A stretch of 64,000 nt of DNA from Alcanivorax sp. (GCF_017794965.1 NZ_CP051240.1:3897867-3961866); one strand, 5' to 3'. Counted from the stretch's first letter, positions 31,295 to 40,115 are shown. Program-made: numbers and translations. Notes: a model not told the origin generated them from the letters alone.

Positions 31295-31934
31295 CGCTAC
31301 CCTCTGCAGCGGCGTCGGTGTTACGACGCGGCACGGTGGTCAGCTCCACCCGGCGGTTTTGTGCCCGGGCGGCGTTGTCCTCATTGGGGACCACTGGCTG
31401 GTGAGGGCCAAATGCGGCAGCGAACACCTGGTCGGCGGGCATGCCTTGATCGATCAGACTGCGGGTAACGGTGAGGGCGCGCTGGGCGGACAGTCCCCAG
31501 TTATCTGAAAAGCGGCTGTTGCCTCGCTGGATCGGCAGGTCATCGGTGAAGCCGCTGACCATGAGCATTTCGTCATGCTGGTCCAGATACAGCTGCAGCG
31601 GCTTGACCAGATCCTTGAGCAGCACTTCGCCTTCGTCCTGCAGCTGGTCGGAGTTGATCTGGAACAGCACGCTGCCGCTGATGCCGATGCGGCCATCGCG
31701 AAAAGTAACGCGACCACTGGCCAGTGGATCGGCGAGGGCCTTTTCCAGTGCCATGCGGCGCTGTTCTTCGGCGAGGCGTTTTTCCTTTTCCTGTTGCAGC
31801 GACTCACTGAGTTCCAGCTGGATACCGATGACCCACACCAGCACCAGTACCAGGATGCCCACCAGCGCGGCCATCAGGTCGGAAAAGATGGCCCAGACCG
31901 GTGAGGCCTGGGCGTCGTCGTGAAGCTCTTCCAT
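31287..31934 (-). CDS. MotB/ZorB-like OmpA-domain membrane protein
   Basis: 215 residues. A short cytoplasmic N-terminus, then a single span VWAIFSDLMAALVGILVLVLVWV with an Asp (about residue 19) at the position of the proton-carrying Asp of MotB/ZorB/ExbD-type stators. A coiled linker follows (about 40-65), then an OmpA peptidoglycan-binding domain (about 75-200) with GFTDDLPI, NWGLSAQRALTV and QNRRVEL. Its start abuts the ZorA/DUF802-like gene. Expected to form an ion-driven stator with that protein. Confidence 0.8.
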   Translation of the reverse strand: MEELHDDAQASPVWAIFSDLMAALVGILVLVLVWVIGIQLELSESLQQEKEKRLAEEQRRMALEKALADPLASGRVTFRDGRIGISGSVLFQINSDQLQDEGEVLLKDLVKPLQLYLDQHDEMLMVSGFTDDLPIQRGNSRFSDNWGLSAQRALTVTRSLIDQGMPADQVFAAAFGPHQPVVPNEDNAARAQNRRVELTTVPRRNTDAAAEGSDD

Positions 31935-34147
31935 CAGCTGGCCTCGGCCGCAGACAGGTTACCCAGGGCGTCGATCACGTCTTTCTGGGAGGTCATGCTC
32001 AGCTCGATCACTTCGCGAGCCTGTTCCACGTAGTAGGCCAGCTGTTCATCGGCGCGGATGGCGGACTTGTCGAGGGCGCTTTCCACTTTTTGCAGGTTGT
32101 CCAGCAGCTTGTCGTTGCTGTCGCTGAACAGCTGCACGGCGGTGGTGAAGGAATCACTGAGGCTGGCCACTTCGGCAGCGCTGCCGGTCACATCGCCGGC
32201 CACTTCATTGAGGCGTTCGCTCTGCTCGCTGACCTGCTGGGTGAAGGTGTCGCCCACCTGGCTGAGGGTCTCGCTGGCGCGGGTGATCAGGGTCTCGATG
32301 GCCTCGCGCTGGGCGGTGGCCGCGTCGCGCTGGTTGCTGAGCAACTGATCCAGCTCTTCGGTAATGCGCTGACGTTCTTCCAGCAGTTCGTTGTCGCGCT
32401 CGCTGCTGCGGGTCATTTCCTCGCGCAGGCGGGTGATCACTTCCGCCGCCGCTTTCGGGGTTTCCGAGGCGGTTTCGATCAGGCGGGTCATGGGTTCTTC
32501 CAGGGCGGAGCCCAGGCGAGTCAGGTGCTCGCTGACGGTGCCCTCAAGAGCGGCCAGTCGATCGCTGGCGGCGCTGGCGCGTTCGGCTTCGGCGTCACGC
32601 AGGGCGGCCAGTTCACCACGGATACCCGCTACCAGTTGATCCAGACCTTCGCGCTGGCCGTCCAGCAGGTTGGCGGTGCTGGCTTCGAATTGCTGGTTGT
32701 TGCTGCTGAAGGTGTCGCGCAGGGCCTGCAGCAGTTGCTCATTGCTCTGCTGTTGCTGGCTGCTGTGCTGCTGCCATTGTTCGCCGGCCTGTTGAATGGC
32801 CTGGCTGAATTCGCCGGTGGCGGCATTCAGGCGGATTTGCTGCTGTTCGGCAAGGGCGGCCTGGGCATCACGGGCTTCCTGCAGCTGACGGACGTGCTGG
32901 GCCTGTTGTTCGGCCAGTTGCTCCTGCCAGTGTTGCTGGCCGTTGCGGCTGGCTTGCGCGAACTGCTCGGCCACCGTTTGTAGTTGCTCGCGGCTTTGTT
33001 CTGCCAGCCCCTGTTGGCTGTCACGCAGTTGCTCCACCAGGCTGTCACTGTTGGTCTTGAAGCGATCGTGGTGCTCCGCCAGGGACGTGCTGATATCGCT
33101 GACCAGCCGGGCGCTGGTTTGCTGATGGGTGTCGAGCCCTTGCTGCCAGTGGTTGGCGGCGGCTTCGGTGGTAGCGCGGAATTCCCGGGTCAGGTCGCTG
33201 AGCTGCTTCTCGGTGAGCTCGGCCAGACGGGCATGGGTACCTTCCACCTGTTGGTTGAGGGTGGCCAGGGAGGTTTCCATCAGCGGCTGGATGTTCTCTA
33301 CGGCTAGACGGCTGCTGTCGGCCAGGGTGTCCTTGAGGGACTGGCTGACGTCGCTGGCCAGCTGGCGGTACTGGCTGTTCACCGCTTCATGGAACTGCTG
33401 CTGGTTGCCGGTGAGGCTGTCGCGCAGTTCAGAACCCAGGCCTTCCATGCGGGTCGCCAGCGCCTGCAGGGCGTCCACCAGGGCCGGGAAGGTTTCACTC
33501 TGTTGATGCAGGGCCTGATAGGCCGCTTCACGCTGATGATCCAGAGAGAAGGCATGCAGGGTGGTGTCGCTGAGGGTGTCCAGCTTGCGCGAGATCAGCA
33601 TGCGGTCGCGGCGGCACAGGGTGGCGGTGAGGCCGAGCATGGCGGAGGCAGCTACCCCGGCGATAGAGGTGCCGAAGGCCAGGCTCAGGCCGGCGATGGG
33701 GGCGGACAGGGCGCTGCGGATGGCGGTGAGCTCGCTGCTGCCGTCCAGGGCGGTGGCGGCGCCCTGCAGGGTCACGATCATGCCCACAAAGGTCCCCAGC
33801 AGGCCGAGCATCACCAGCAGGCCGGTGAGGTAGGGGGTCAGTACCGGGCCGGGCAGGGCGGCGGGGTGGCCATCAATGCGGCGCTGGACGCTGTGACGCA
33901 GCGGCACCGGCAGGCTCTGCAGCCAGTGGCGCAGACTTTCGCGGCTGTCCGGCAGGTCGTCCAGGCGTTTGTCCAGCGCGGCGGTATTGCGCCGGAAGCG
34001 CAGCAGTTCAGCGAAGCCCAGGGCATAGACCGCGGCAATGATGGCGGTCACGGTAAAGGCCACGGGCTGGCTGACGAAGGTGATGGCGATCCTCAGGACT
34101 GCGATGGCGCCGATCACAAAGGGCGCAGCAAATAGATAGCGTTTCAT
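31934..34147 (-). CDS. MotA/TolQ/ZorA-like proton-channel protein with long coiled-coil tail (DUF802-like)
   Basis: 737 residues. Two N-terminal spans (about 7-45); the channel pair is at about 103-135 (LTGLLVMLGLLGTFVGMIVTLQG) and 147-180 (SAPIAGLSLAFGTSIAGVAASAMLG), the MotA/TolQ/ExbB signature. From about residue 190 to the end it is predicted almost continuous helix with heptad Gln/Glu/Leu patterns, a very long cytoplasmic tail as in ZorA. The downstream OmpA protein is its natural partner. Domain naming from memory of DUF802; function unknown. Confidence 0.75.
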   Translation of the reverse strand: MKRYLFAAPFVIGAIAVLRIAITFVSQPVAFTVTAIIAAVYALGFAELLRFRRNTAALDKRLDDLPDSRESLRHWLQSLPVPLRHSVQRRIDGHPAALPGPVLTPYLTGLLVMLGLLGTFVGMIVTLQGAATALDGSSELTAIRSALSAPIAGLSLAFGTSIAGVAASAMLGLTATLCRRDRMLISRKLDTLSDTTLHAFSLDHQREAAYQALHQQSETFPALVDALQALATRMEGLGSELRDSLTGNQQQFHEAVNSQYRQLASDVSQSLKDTLADSSRLAVENIQPLMETSLATLNQQVEGTHARLAELTEKQLSDLTREFRATTEAAANHWQQGLDTHQQTSARLVSDISTSLAEHHDRFKTNSDSLVEQLRDSQQGLAEQSREQLQTVAEQFAQASRNGQQHWQEQLAEQQAQHVRQLQEARDAQAALAEQQQIRLNAATGEFSQAIQQAGEQWQQHSSQQQQSNEQLLQALRDTFSSNNQQFEASTANLLDGQREGLDQLVAGIRGELAALRDAEAERASAASDRLAALEGTVSEHLTRLGSALEEPMTRLIETASETPKAAAEVITRLREEMTRSSERDNELLEERQRITEELDQLLSNQRDAATAQREAIETLITRASETLSQVGDTFTQQVSEQSERLNEVAGDVTGSAAEVASLSDSFTTAVQLFSDSNDKLLDNLQKVESALDKSAIRADEQLAYYVEQAREVIELSMTSQKDVIDALGNLSAAEAS

Positions 34148-34929
34148 GGAGTGGGGCTTACCTCATTGGTGTCATGCGCGTCGGCGGGGGCCGCATCGGT
34201 TGCTTCCCGGGCCGCCGCGAGCAGGCCAAGAACCGGTTCCTGTCGGGCATCCAGTTCGGCCAGTAACAGCATTTTCAGTTCCCGTCGAAACTGGGTGAGC
34301 CAGCCCTGTGGGCGGAGCCAGTCGGCGGGGGTATGGAAAGGGTCGCGCTGCTGCCAGAGCAGGCGGTAGCGTTGTTCAAGTACGCCGGTCAGGGCGGCAA
34401 AGCCCTGGCGGGCGTAGCTGGCCAGGCCGCATTCAAATACGGCGTCCAGTTCGGCCAGGTGCGCCAGCGAGGCGCTGTGACCGGCCAGCAGGCGACGGCA
34501 GCGCAGTCGCAGGTTGCTCAGGCCGGCGATCATCTGTCGCTGGTGGGCCTGATAGAAGCGCTCGTAGGCGCCGAAGCTGGGGCGCTTTTCGGGGTCGGCG
34601 TCGTCACGCAGGGGCGGCAGGGCAATTACCGAGGCGGCTTTTTCGCCGCTGAAGCTTCGGCCCAGGTGGTCGAGCAGGGCACGGCGGGTCTTCAGCAGGT
34701 GCTCCTGCAGCTGTGCGGTCAGATCGTCGCCGGGGCTGAAGGGCCCTTTGGGCGCAACCCGCGTGGCACCGTCCAGGGCAATGGCATCGGACAGGTCAAA
34801 CAGGCGCCCGAGACGCTCGGCAAAGTCGCCGTGGCTGGCCTGGGCGGCCTTGCTGTCCAGGCTGCTCAGCAGCTGCACCAGGCGGCTGCCGGAAAGGGCG
34901 GATTGTGTGCGCGGTTGCGTCCTGTGCAT
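34144..34929 (-). CDS. DUF3348-like protein, first gene of the ZorAB-like operon
   Basis: 261 residues, soluble, helical. N-terminus RTQSALSGSRLVQLLSSLDSK and later YERFYQAHQRQMIAGLSNLRLRCRRLL match the DUF3348 pattern as I know it. Overlaps the next gene by four bases. No catalytic motif visible. DUF3348 / DUF802 / OmpA / DUF2894 recurs as a block in beta- and gammaproteobacteria, but I know no established role. Confidence 0.65.
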   Translation of the reverse strand: MHRTQPRTQSALSGSRLVQLLSSLDSKAAQASHGDFAERLGRLFDLSDAIALDGATRVAPKGPFSPGDDLTAQLQEHLLKTRRALLDHLGRSFSGEKAASVIALPPLRDDADPEKRPSFGAYERFYQAHQRQMIAGLSNLRLRCRRLLAGHSASLAHLAELDAVFECGLASYARQGFAALTGVLEQRYRLLWQQRDPFHTPADWLRPQGWLTQFRRELKMLLLAELDARQEPVLGLLAAAREATDAAPADAHDTNEVSPTP

Positions 34930-35092
34930 GATGACGGCGGTGGTCCATTGGTGTTCACGGTGCCGGGCGGGTGGTTCCGCCGGGCGAGCCGGACATTCTA
35001 ATCGGGAAAGGGGTGGGATGATAATGCGTCTGTCGGTTGGGGGATATGGGGCGGATTTCTGTAATACTGGGCAATATGTCAGCAGGAGATGG

Positions 35093-35320
35093 ATGATGAA
35101 GGCGGTCGTGATGGTTGCAATGCTGTTGTTGGCGGGCTGTGGGCCGAAACCGGTGGGCGCAGACCGGGATCGTCACGGGTGCCTCGGCTCAGCAGGTTAC
35201 CAATGGTGCCCGACTATCCAGGAATGTGTGCGTAGCTGGGAGCTGGCTGAGGACCGGGGCCTGGCGAATACTCCCGAGGCGGTAGAAGCCTTTTGTGCCG
35301 GGGAGGAGGGGGGAGCGTAG
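35093..35320 (+). CDS. Small Cys-rich lipoprotein
   Basis: 75 residues. MMKAVVMVAMLLLAGC gives a lipobox (Cys at about 16). The mature part holds HGCLGSAGYQWCPTIQECVRSWE, a C-x8-C-x5-C pattern plus a late Cys, likely disulfide-bonded in the periplasm. ATG 35093 (or 35096) follows AGGAG. No family name recalled; similar short lipoproteins with GSAGYxWC are common in marine gammaproteobacteria. Confidence 0.7.
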   Translation: MMKAVVMVAMLLLAGCGPKPVGADRDRHGCLGSAGYQWCPTIQECVRSWELAEDRGLANTPEAVEAFCAGEEGGA

Positions 35321-35324
35321 GGAA

Positions 35325-35520
35325 TAACGGCCGTTCGACCGCGATCCGAGCCTCAGCGAGGTAATCAAGTTACGAATTACCAGAAGCGAGTTTCGAAAGG
35401 CAAAACCCCAGATCGTGTGCCTGGCACGGTTTTTTATCTTGGACAGGCGTATCTGGAATCCTTGCCTCGCTTAGGCTCGGATCGCGGTCGAACGACCGCT
35501 CCTACAGCAGGTTCTAGCGA
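35325..35520. repeat. REPIN-like element
   Basis: Arms CGGCCGTTCGACCGCGATCC...GCGAGGTAA (35328-35364) and CTCGCTTAGGCTCGGATCGC...ACCGCTCCTAC (35465-35505) are inverted. The middle holds GTTACGAATTACC and GCGAGTTTCG heptamer relics. Ends in TTCTAGCGAGTG before the terminator. Confidence 0.75.
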
Positions 35521-35530
35521 GTGCTTTCGA

Positions 35531-35572
35531 CGCAAAAAGGCCCGCCCGGTTTACCGGGCGGGCCTTTTTGCG
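35531..35572 (-). terminator. Perfectly palindromic terminator
   Basis: CGCAAAAAGGCCCGCCCGGT with its full complement; 18-bp stem with A and T tracts. Serves the minus-strand PLD gene through the intervening heptamers. Confidence 0.85.
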
Positions 35573-35634
35573 TCAGGCGTCAGGCGTCAGGCGTCAGGCG
35601 TCAGGCGTCAGGCGTCAGGCGTCAGGCGTCAGGC
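35572..35634 (-). repeat. Nine perfect GCCTGAC heptamers
   Basis: GTCAGGC nine times on the + strand, starting at 35572 and every 7 bases to 35628. In coding-strand terms they are GCCTGAC units lying between the stop of the PLD gene (3 bases away) and its terminator. Confidence 0.95.
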
Positions 35635-35637
35635 GTG

Positions 35638-37194
35638 CTATATCTGGCTGTCGATGGGCAGCCAGGACAGCAGCCATATCTTGAAGCGGGACCAGGCGGA
35701 GGTTTCCGGGTCATGGTCTTCTTCCAGCCGGCCCTGCGCGGTGTCGGCAGTCCAGCGCAGATCTCCTTGATCATCAAATCGCACTGACCAGGCAGAATCC
35801 CCGGCGACCCAGCGATCGAAAATGTCACTGAGTTCCTGGTTGATGGCCGGGCTGTCGATCAGCAGGGCGATCTCGGTGTTCTGCAGGATCGAGCGGGCAT
35901 CCAGGTTCACCGAACCGACCACGGAAAGCCGGTCATCAATGACCATGGTCTTGGCGTGCAGGCTGGCGCGAGAGCGGCCTTTGAACCAGTGCATGCGCTT
36001 GTGTTGACCCGCGGTGGAGCGCAGTTCCCAGAGCTCTACCCCGCCTTTCAGCAAAGGCTTGCGATAATCCATGTAGCCGCTGTGGACAATGGCCACATCC
36101 GTGGTGCTGAGGGAGTTGGTGAGAATCTGCACGGAAACGTCACGTTCTTCCAGGCTGTTGAACAGCGCCACGCCCTTGTCTCCGGGGACAAAGTAGGCGG
36201 TGCTGATCTTCACCCGGTCACGGCTGGATTCCAGAATGGTTTTCAGATCCGCGCCGAGATAGAAGGACGCATGCAGGTCGGCGTGTTCCAGGACTTTCTT
36301 GGGAGTGTCCACCAACAGTGATGCGTTCCCCCAGTGGAAGGGCACGTTACCGTCCTTCATTGCCTCACTCAGAGTGCTGGTCCGTAATGCGTTGATAAAC
36401 TCCGAGTTTTTCTGCTCTTCGAGAAAATCGCTCAGGTTTTGCCGCAGGGTGGCCAGATCCGTGTCGCTGTCCTCCGCGTTGAGCAACAGGTGCACGGGTA
36501 CGCTGGCGGGGTAGGCCCAGTACTCGTCAAAGCTGCCGCTGGCCGGCGGTACGATGGGGCCGACGGCAAGGATATCGATGTCCTGGAAATCGATATTGGT
36601 GCTGGAAAAATACAGGTCCCCCAGATTACGTCCGCCGGTGATGATGGCCACCCCATCTGCCACCATCAGCTTGTTATGCATGCGGTGATTGGTGCGGCTG
36701 AACTCCTTGAGAATTTCCCAGTTTCTTGCCGCACCATTGCGTGACGCGACAGGATTGAAGACGCGAATTTCGATGTTGGGGTGTTGATCCAGCCGGGCCA
36801 CCAACGGGTTGTGAAGTTGTGTGCCCATGTCATCCACCAGCACCCTTACCCGCACGCCACGGTCTGCGGCACTCAGCAGGCGGCTGATGATGATGCGCCC
36901 GGTCACATCGTGGGTGAAGATGTAGTACTGCAAGTCCAGGCTGGTTTGGGCGTTTTCGATCAGGGCAATACGGGCCAGAAATGCGGACAGGCCATCGTGC
37001 AGAAGGTAGAAGCCGGACTGCCCTTCATGCGCAGCCTCACGGGATCGCAGCCCTGTCACCAGTGGTGAGTCGGTATTCACCAGGGTGGTGCTTTCCGGGC
37101 GCTGTTGCGGATCGTAAGGCGGGGCGCTCTGGCAGCCTGAGGCAAAGAGGGTGGATAGAACCAGAATGGCGACAAGTTTTGGCAGTGCGGTCAT
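35638..37194 (-). CDS. Phospholipase D-family lipoprotein, ClsC-like cardiolipin synthase
   Basis: 518 residues from ATG 37194. The signal ends in lipobox ASGC (VAILVLSTLFASGCQS). Two PLD HKD motifs: HNKLMVADG and HAKTMVIDD, with GGRN and GSVN partners. LDLQYYIFTHDVTG and RVRVLVDDMGT fit cardiolipin synthase or ClsC-type transphosphatidylases. Upstream in-frame codons could lengthen it by 7-12 residues, but the lipobox favours this start. Likely envelope phospholipid remodelling. Confidence 0.82.
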   Translation of the reverse strand: MTALPKLVAILVLSTLFASGCQSAPPYDPQQRPESTTLVNTDSPLVTGLRSREAAHEGQSGFYLLHDGLSAFLARIALIENAQTSLDLQYYIFTHDVTGRIIISRLLSAADRGVRVRVLVDDMGTQLHNPLVARLDQHPNIEIRVFNPVASRNGAARNWEILKEFSRTNHRMHNKLMVADGVAIITGGRNLGDLYFSSTNIDFQDIDILAVGPIVPPASGSFDEYWAYPASVPVHLLLNAEDSDTDLATLRQNLSDFLEEQKNSEFINALRTSTLSEAMKDGNVPFHWGNASLLVDTPKKVLEHADLHASFYLGADLKTILESSRDRVKISTAYFVPGDKGVALFNSLEERDVSVQILTNSLSTTDVAIVHSGYMDYRKPLLKGGVELWELRSTAGQHKRMHWFKGRSRASLHAKTMVIDDRLSVVGSVNLDARSILQNTEIALLIDSPAINQELSDIFDRWVAGDSAWSVRFDDQGDLRWTADTAQGRLEEDHDPETSAWSRFKIWLLSWLPIDSQI

Positions 37195-37268
37195 GGCGCT
37201 TGTAGGATAAGTCATCGATGGGGTAATCAAACCTCAGCATGGGCAGGATTACAAACCCGGGAGAGGGT

Positions 37269-38456
37269 ATGGAAAGGAAGCGAATCGGGGCTGCAGTATT
37301 GGTCTGTGGGCTGTGGGGGGCGGCGCAGGCGGGCTTCATGGAAGAATACATGACCGACCCGGAAGACGGCATGCCGGATGCCAGCCGTTTTCTGTCAGAG
37401 CTTCCCTTTAGCTTCATGCCAGTCCCCGTGGTGATCACCGAGCCCGCCGTGGGCAATGGGCTGGGTGTGGTAGGCGTGTTCTTTCATGAAAGTGAGGAGC
37501 AGAAGCAGCAGCGGGTGGAAGGCAATGCGCCGGCTATCCTCCCCAACAACATCAGCATGCTGGGCCTGGCGGCCACCGAGAACGGTACCCGGGCGGCGGC
37601 AGCGGGGCATATGGGGTTCTGGCGCAATGACACCATTCGCTACCGGGGCTTTGCGCTGGTGCCAGACCTGAATCTGGATTTCTATAATTTCGGTGGCCGT
37701 AATATCGACCAGCCGATTGAATTGAACCTCAAGGGACCGGCCGTCATTCAGGAATTGAAATTCCGGCTGGGAAGCAGTCGCTTGATGGTGGGGATGAGAC
37801 AAACCTATCGTCAGGTCGAACTGGATCTGGCAGAAGATATCCAGTTGCCCAATCCTCGCCTCGAAGCGGCGGTGAATCGTTTCCTGGATAATCAACTGGG
37901 GGAAACCATCCGCACGTCCGGGTTGGGGGTGTTGGCGGAATACGACTCCCGGGACAATCCCATGGCGCCGCTGAACGGACTGTATTACACCGCTAACTAT
38001 GTCTGGTACGGCGACAGCATTGGCAGTGATGTGAACTATGGCAGCTATACCCTGGAAGGGCTGAATTACTGGAACGTGAACGAGCACTTCAATTTTGCCC
38101 TGCGCATGCAGTACGACGGCATTGATGCCGGCGACAGTGCCCGTTTGCCTCCCTATGTGTCCCCTTATGTGGACTTGCGCGGGATTCCGGCGGTGCGCTA
38201 CCAGGGCAAGTCGGTGGCCCTGGCGGAGGTAGAAGCCACCTGGAAAGCCTCACTGCGTTGGCGTTTCAATTTCTTTGCCGGTGGCGGGCGTGCTGCTGAA
38301 AGTGTCAGTGAGCTGTCGGATGCCGAGGTGGCCAATAGTTACGGGGCCGGTTTTCGTTACCTGATGGCACGCCGTTATGGCATGACTATGGGGATCGATG
38401 TGGCCCGTGGTCCGGAAGACACCGCCTGGTATATTCAGGCAGGCTCAAGCTGGTAG
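37269..38456 (+). CDS. BamA/TamA-type outer-membrane beta-barrel protein
   Basis: 395 residues. Signal peptide MERKRIGAAVLVCGLWGAAQA. Barrel-like alternation follows, with GLGVLAEYDSRDNPMAPLNGLYY, the D15/surface-antigen hallmark (DxRDNPxxPxxGxxY) of the Omp85 C-terminal domain, and an early VVITEPAVGNGLGVVGVFF. Short N-terminal region without obvious POTRA repeats. Terminates in SSW (aromatic last residue). Substrate unknown; possibly a patatin-less translocator or porin-like Omp85. Confidence 0.8.
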   Translation: MERKRIGAAVLVCGLWGAAQAGFMEEYMTDPEDGMPDASRFLSELPFSFMPVPVVITEPAVGNGLGVVGVFFHESEEQKQQRVEGNAPAILPNNISMLGLAATENGTRAAAAGHMGFWRNDTIRYRGFALVPDLNLDFYNFGGRNIDQPIELNLKGPAVIQELKFRLGSSRLMVGMRQTYRQVELDLAEDIQLPNPRLEAAVNRFLDNQLGETIRTSGLGVLAEYDSRDNPMAPLNGLYYTANYVWYGDSIGSDVNYGSYTLEGLNYWNVNEHFNFALRMQYDGIDAGDSARLPPYVSPYVDLRGIPAVRYQGKSVALAEVEATWKASLRWRFNFFAGGGRAAESVSELSDAEVANSYGAGFRYLMARRYGMTMGIDVARGPEDTAWYIQAGSSW

Positions 38457-38510
38457 CTACAAGCTACAAGCTACAAGCTACAAGCTACAAGCTACAAGCT
38501 ACAAGCTACG
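38456..38510 (+). repeat. GCTACAA heptamer array, about 8 units
   Basis: Begins at the G of the TAG stop codon of the barrel gene and continues as nearly perfect GCTACAA units; followed by CGCTTGGTCGG. Confidence 0.95.
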
Positions 38511-38905
38511 CTTGGTCGGATAGAGAAACCCGGAAAAGTTCCCGAGTTTCTGCAATTCTACGAAGCCGCTGTAGGAGTTCCCTTCCAGGGGACGAACCGA
38601 GCGACAGCGAGGAACTGAGATGCAGTTGGCGCCTGTCGTCGTTAGAGTCCGTAGGAACGTAGCGTAGCGAAGTAACGCACCGAGTGCGGGGCAGCGAAGC
38701 GAATAACCTGCTTGCAGGCGATCCGAGCCAGGGCGAGGTGAAAAGCGTCGAGTTGCGAGTAACGAGTTTCGATAGGCGAAACCAGCAGCATGGAACCTGG
38801 AAAGCGGTTTGGATTTTGAGGTTCGATACGCGTTTCTGGAATCCTTGCCTCGCTGTCGCTCGGATCGCCCAGGCAAGCTGGGCTCCTACAGGGGGGAATA
38901 GCGAG
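38511..38905. repeat. Composite dispersed repeat, copy 2
   Basis: GGATAGAGAAACCCGG, then ACGAAGCCGCTGTAGGAG, a GAACCGAGCGACAGCGAGG arm, GTAGGAACGTAGCGTAGCG, then a REPIN: GATCCGAGCCAGGGCGAGG (about 38721) facing CTCGCTGTCGCTCGGATC...GCTCCTAC (38850-38889). The REPIN has AGTTGCG-AGTAACG-AGTTTCG at 38751-38771 in the middle. Confidence 0.75.
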
Positions 38906-38916
38906 TGTTTTACCGA

Positions 38917-38955
38917 CGCAAAAGACCCGCCGGGTTACCGGGCGGGCCTTTTACG
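38917..38955 (-). terminator. Terminator of the minus-strand small helical gene
   Basis: CGCAAAAGACCCGCCGGG faces CCGGGCGGGCCTTTTACG; A and T tracts flank the GC stem. Two GCCTGAC heptamers separate it from the stop, as in the PLD gene. Confidence 0.8.
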
Positions 38956-38972
38956 TCAGGCGTCAGGCCGTC

Positions 38973-39284
38973 CTATTCTTCGCTGCCTTTGTCCATGTTC
39001 TTGCTGGCTTCTTCGGCATCTTCCAATGCCGCGAACTGTTCGGATATCAGGCTGCCGATATCGTTGTTGATGCGGCGAATGGTGTCGTAGACCATGCCAA
39101 TGGTCTTGCGCTGTTTGTCTTTCAGGGAAGCGGCCTGCTCTTCAAACAGCCCCAGTTTTTCCAGGGCGTCAAATGGCAAGCTGGCGATGTGCTGGTGCAC
39201 GTCTTCCACGGTGGTGGCGCCATCATCGACGGCCTCCTGAATCATGTCTTTGAGCAATTCTGCCCGCTGTACGGCTTTTTTCAT
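38973..39284 (-). CDS. Small helical protein, 103 residues
   Basis: From ATG 39284 with AGCAGGAC upstream. All-helical, charged; begins MKKAVQRAELLKDMIQEAVDDGATTVEDVHQHIASLP and ends in an acidic helix. Soluble. The arrangement (helix / VEDVHQ / FDALEKLGLFEEQA) reminds me of small phasin-like or TA-adjacent proteins, but I do not recognise a family. Stop followed by GCCTGAC heptamers. Confidence 0.65.
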   Translation of the reverse strand: MKKAVQRAELLKDMIQEAVDDGATTVEDVHQHIASLPFDALEKLGLFEEQAASLKDKQRKTIGMVYDTIRRINNDIGSLISEQFAALEDAEEASKNMDKGSEE

Positions 39285-39499
39285 GGTTGTCCTGCTGTTG
39301 TGCGTATTCTGGTGGCTAACTGCGAATGTAGCGGAAAGTGGATGGATCAACCATACGTGGAATTGTGAGAAAAATTGTTGATCCATGACCGATTGTCAGA
39401 CGGAGGCCGCCATTACTGGTGCCAGAGTTGACCTCGGTAAACAAATCGCGGCAACCTGAGCCTGGCAGCCTCTGAATCCTGATCGGAACCTGGAGTGCG

Positions 39500-39787
39500 A
39501 TGATGGAAGACGTTAAGACAATGATCACCGACATCAAGAGCAAACTTGATGAACTGGAAAACGAACTGCTGCAACTGGAGCAAAAATCGCTGGGTGACAG
39601 CGGTGATGTGAACACCGAAGCGGAGCGCCATCGCCTGGCCCTGCAGGAAGTCCTCACCGACATGCAGCAGCGCATTGATGAATACCATGAACTGGCGGAC
39701 CTGGACGGCACCCATGCCGGCGACAGCTGGAAGCAGATGGATCAGGATCTAAAGGATCTGGACAGCGACCTGTACGGCGCGAACTAG
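39500..39787 (+). CDS. Small acidic coiled-coil protein, 95 residues
   Basis: ATG 39500 (or 39503) after CCTGGAGTGCG. Leucine-heptad coiled coil at about 8-35 (MITDIKSKLDELENELLQLEQKS) and a second helix at about 45-70; acidic C-terminus. No membrane segment. Function unknown. The stop TAG is the start of a 13-unit heptamer array. Confidence 0.65.
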   Translation: MMEDVKTMITDIKSKLDELENELLQLEQKSLGDSGDVNTEAERHRLALQEVLTDMQQRIDEYHELADLDGTHAGDSWKQMDQDLKDLDSDLYGAN

Positions 39788-39882
39788 CTACAAGCTACAA
39801 GCTACAAGCTACAAGCTACAAGCTACAAGCTACAAGCTACAAGCTACAAGCTACAAGCTACAAGCTACAAGCTACAAGCTAC
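39787..39882 (+). repeat. GCTACAA heptamer array, about 13-14 units
   Basis: The longest array in the window: GCTACAA repeated without interruption from the G of the TAG stop, then CGCTTGATTCGATAGGG. Confidence 0.95.
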
Positions 39883-40115
39883 GCTTGATTCGATAGGGAA
39901 AGCCGGGAAAGTTCCCGGGGTTTTGAGACAAACGGAAAAGACTTTCAGATCGTTGAGTTCGGCGGTTTGGGAACCTGATCAGCCGCTGTAGGAACGTAGC
40001 GAAGCGGAGTAACGCACGCAGTGCGGCCCGAAGGGTGAGCGTAGCGAATAACGGTCGTTCGACCGCGATCCGAGCCTCAGCGAGGTAAGGATTCCAGAAA
40101 CGCTTTTTCGGCGGC
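39883..40115. repeat. Composite dispersed repeat, copy 3
   Basis: CTTGATTCGATAGGGAAAGC, then GAAAGTTCCCGGGG, CCGCTGTAGGAACGTAGCGA, GTGCGGCCCGAAGGGTGAGC, then GGTCGTTCGACC and GATCCGAGCCTCAGCGAGG. Matches copy 1 closely. No gene in 39883-40224. Confidence 0.7.

Noticed and set aside
31901..32983. 360-residue frame antisense to the coiled-coil ZorA-like gene
   Set aside because: Low-complexity Gly/Ala/Phe composition is the complement of a repetitive Gln/Leu coiled coil; the sense gene is convincingly coding.
35572..35634. CRISPR-like array
   Set aside because: Unit is only 7 bases with no spacers; simple tandem repeat. The same applies to the GCTACAA arrays at 38456, 39787 and 47486.
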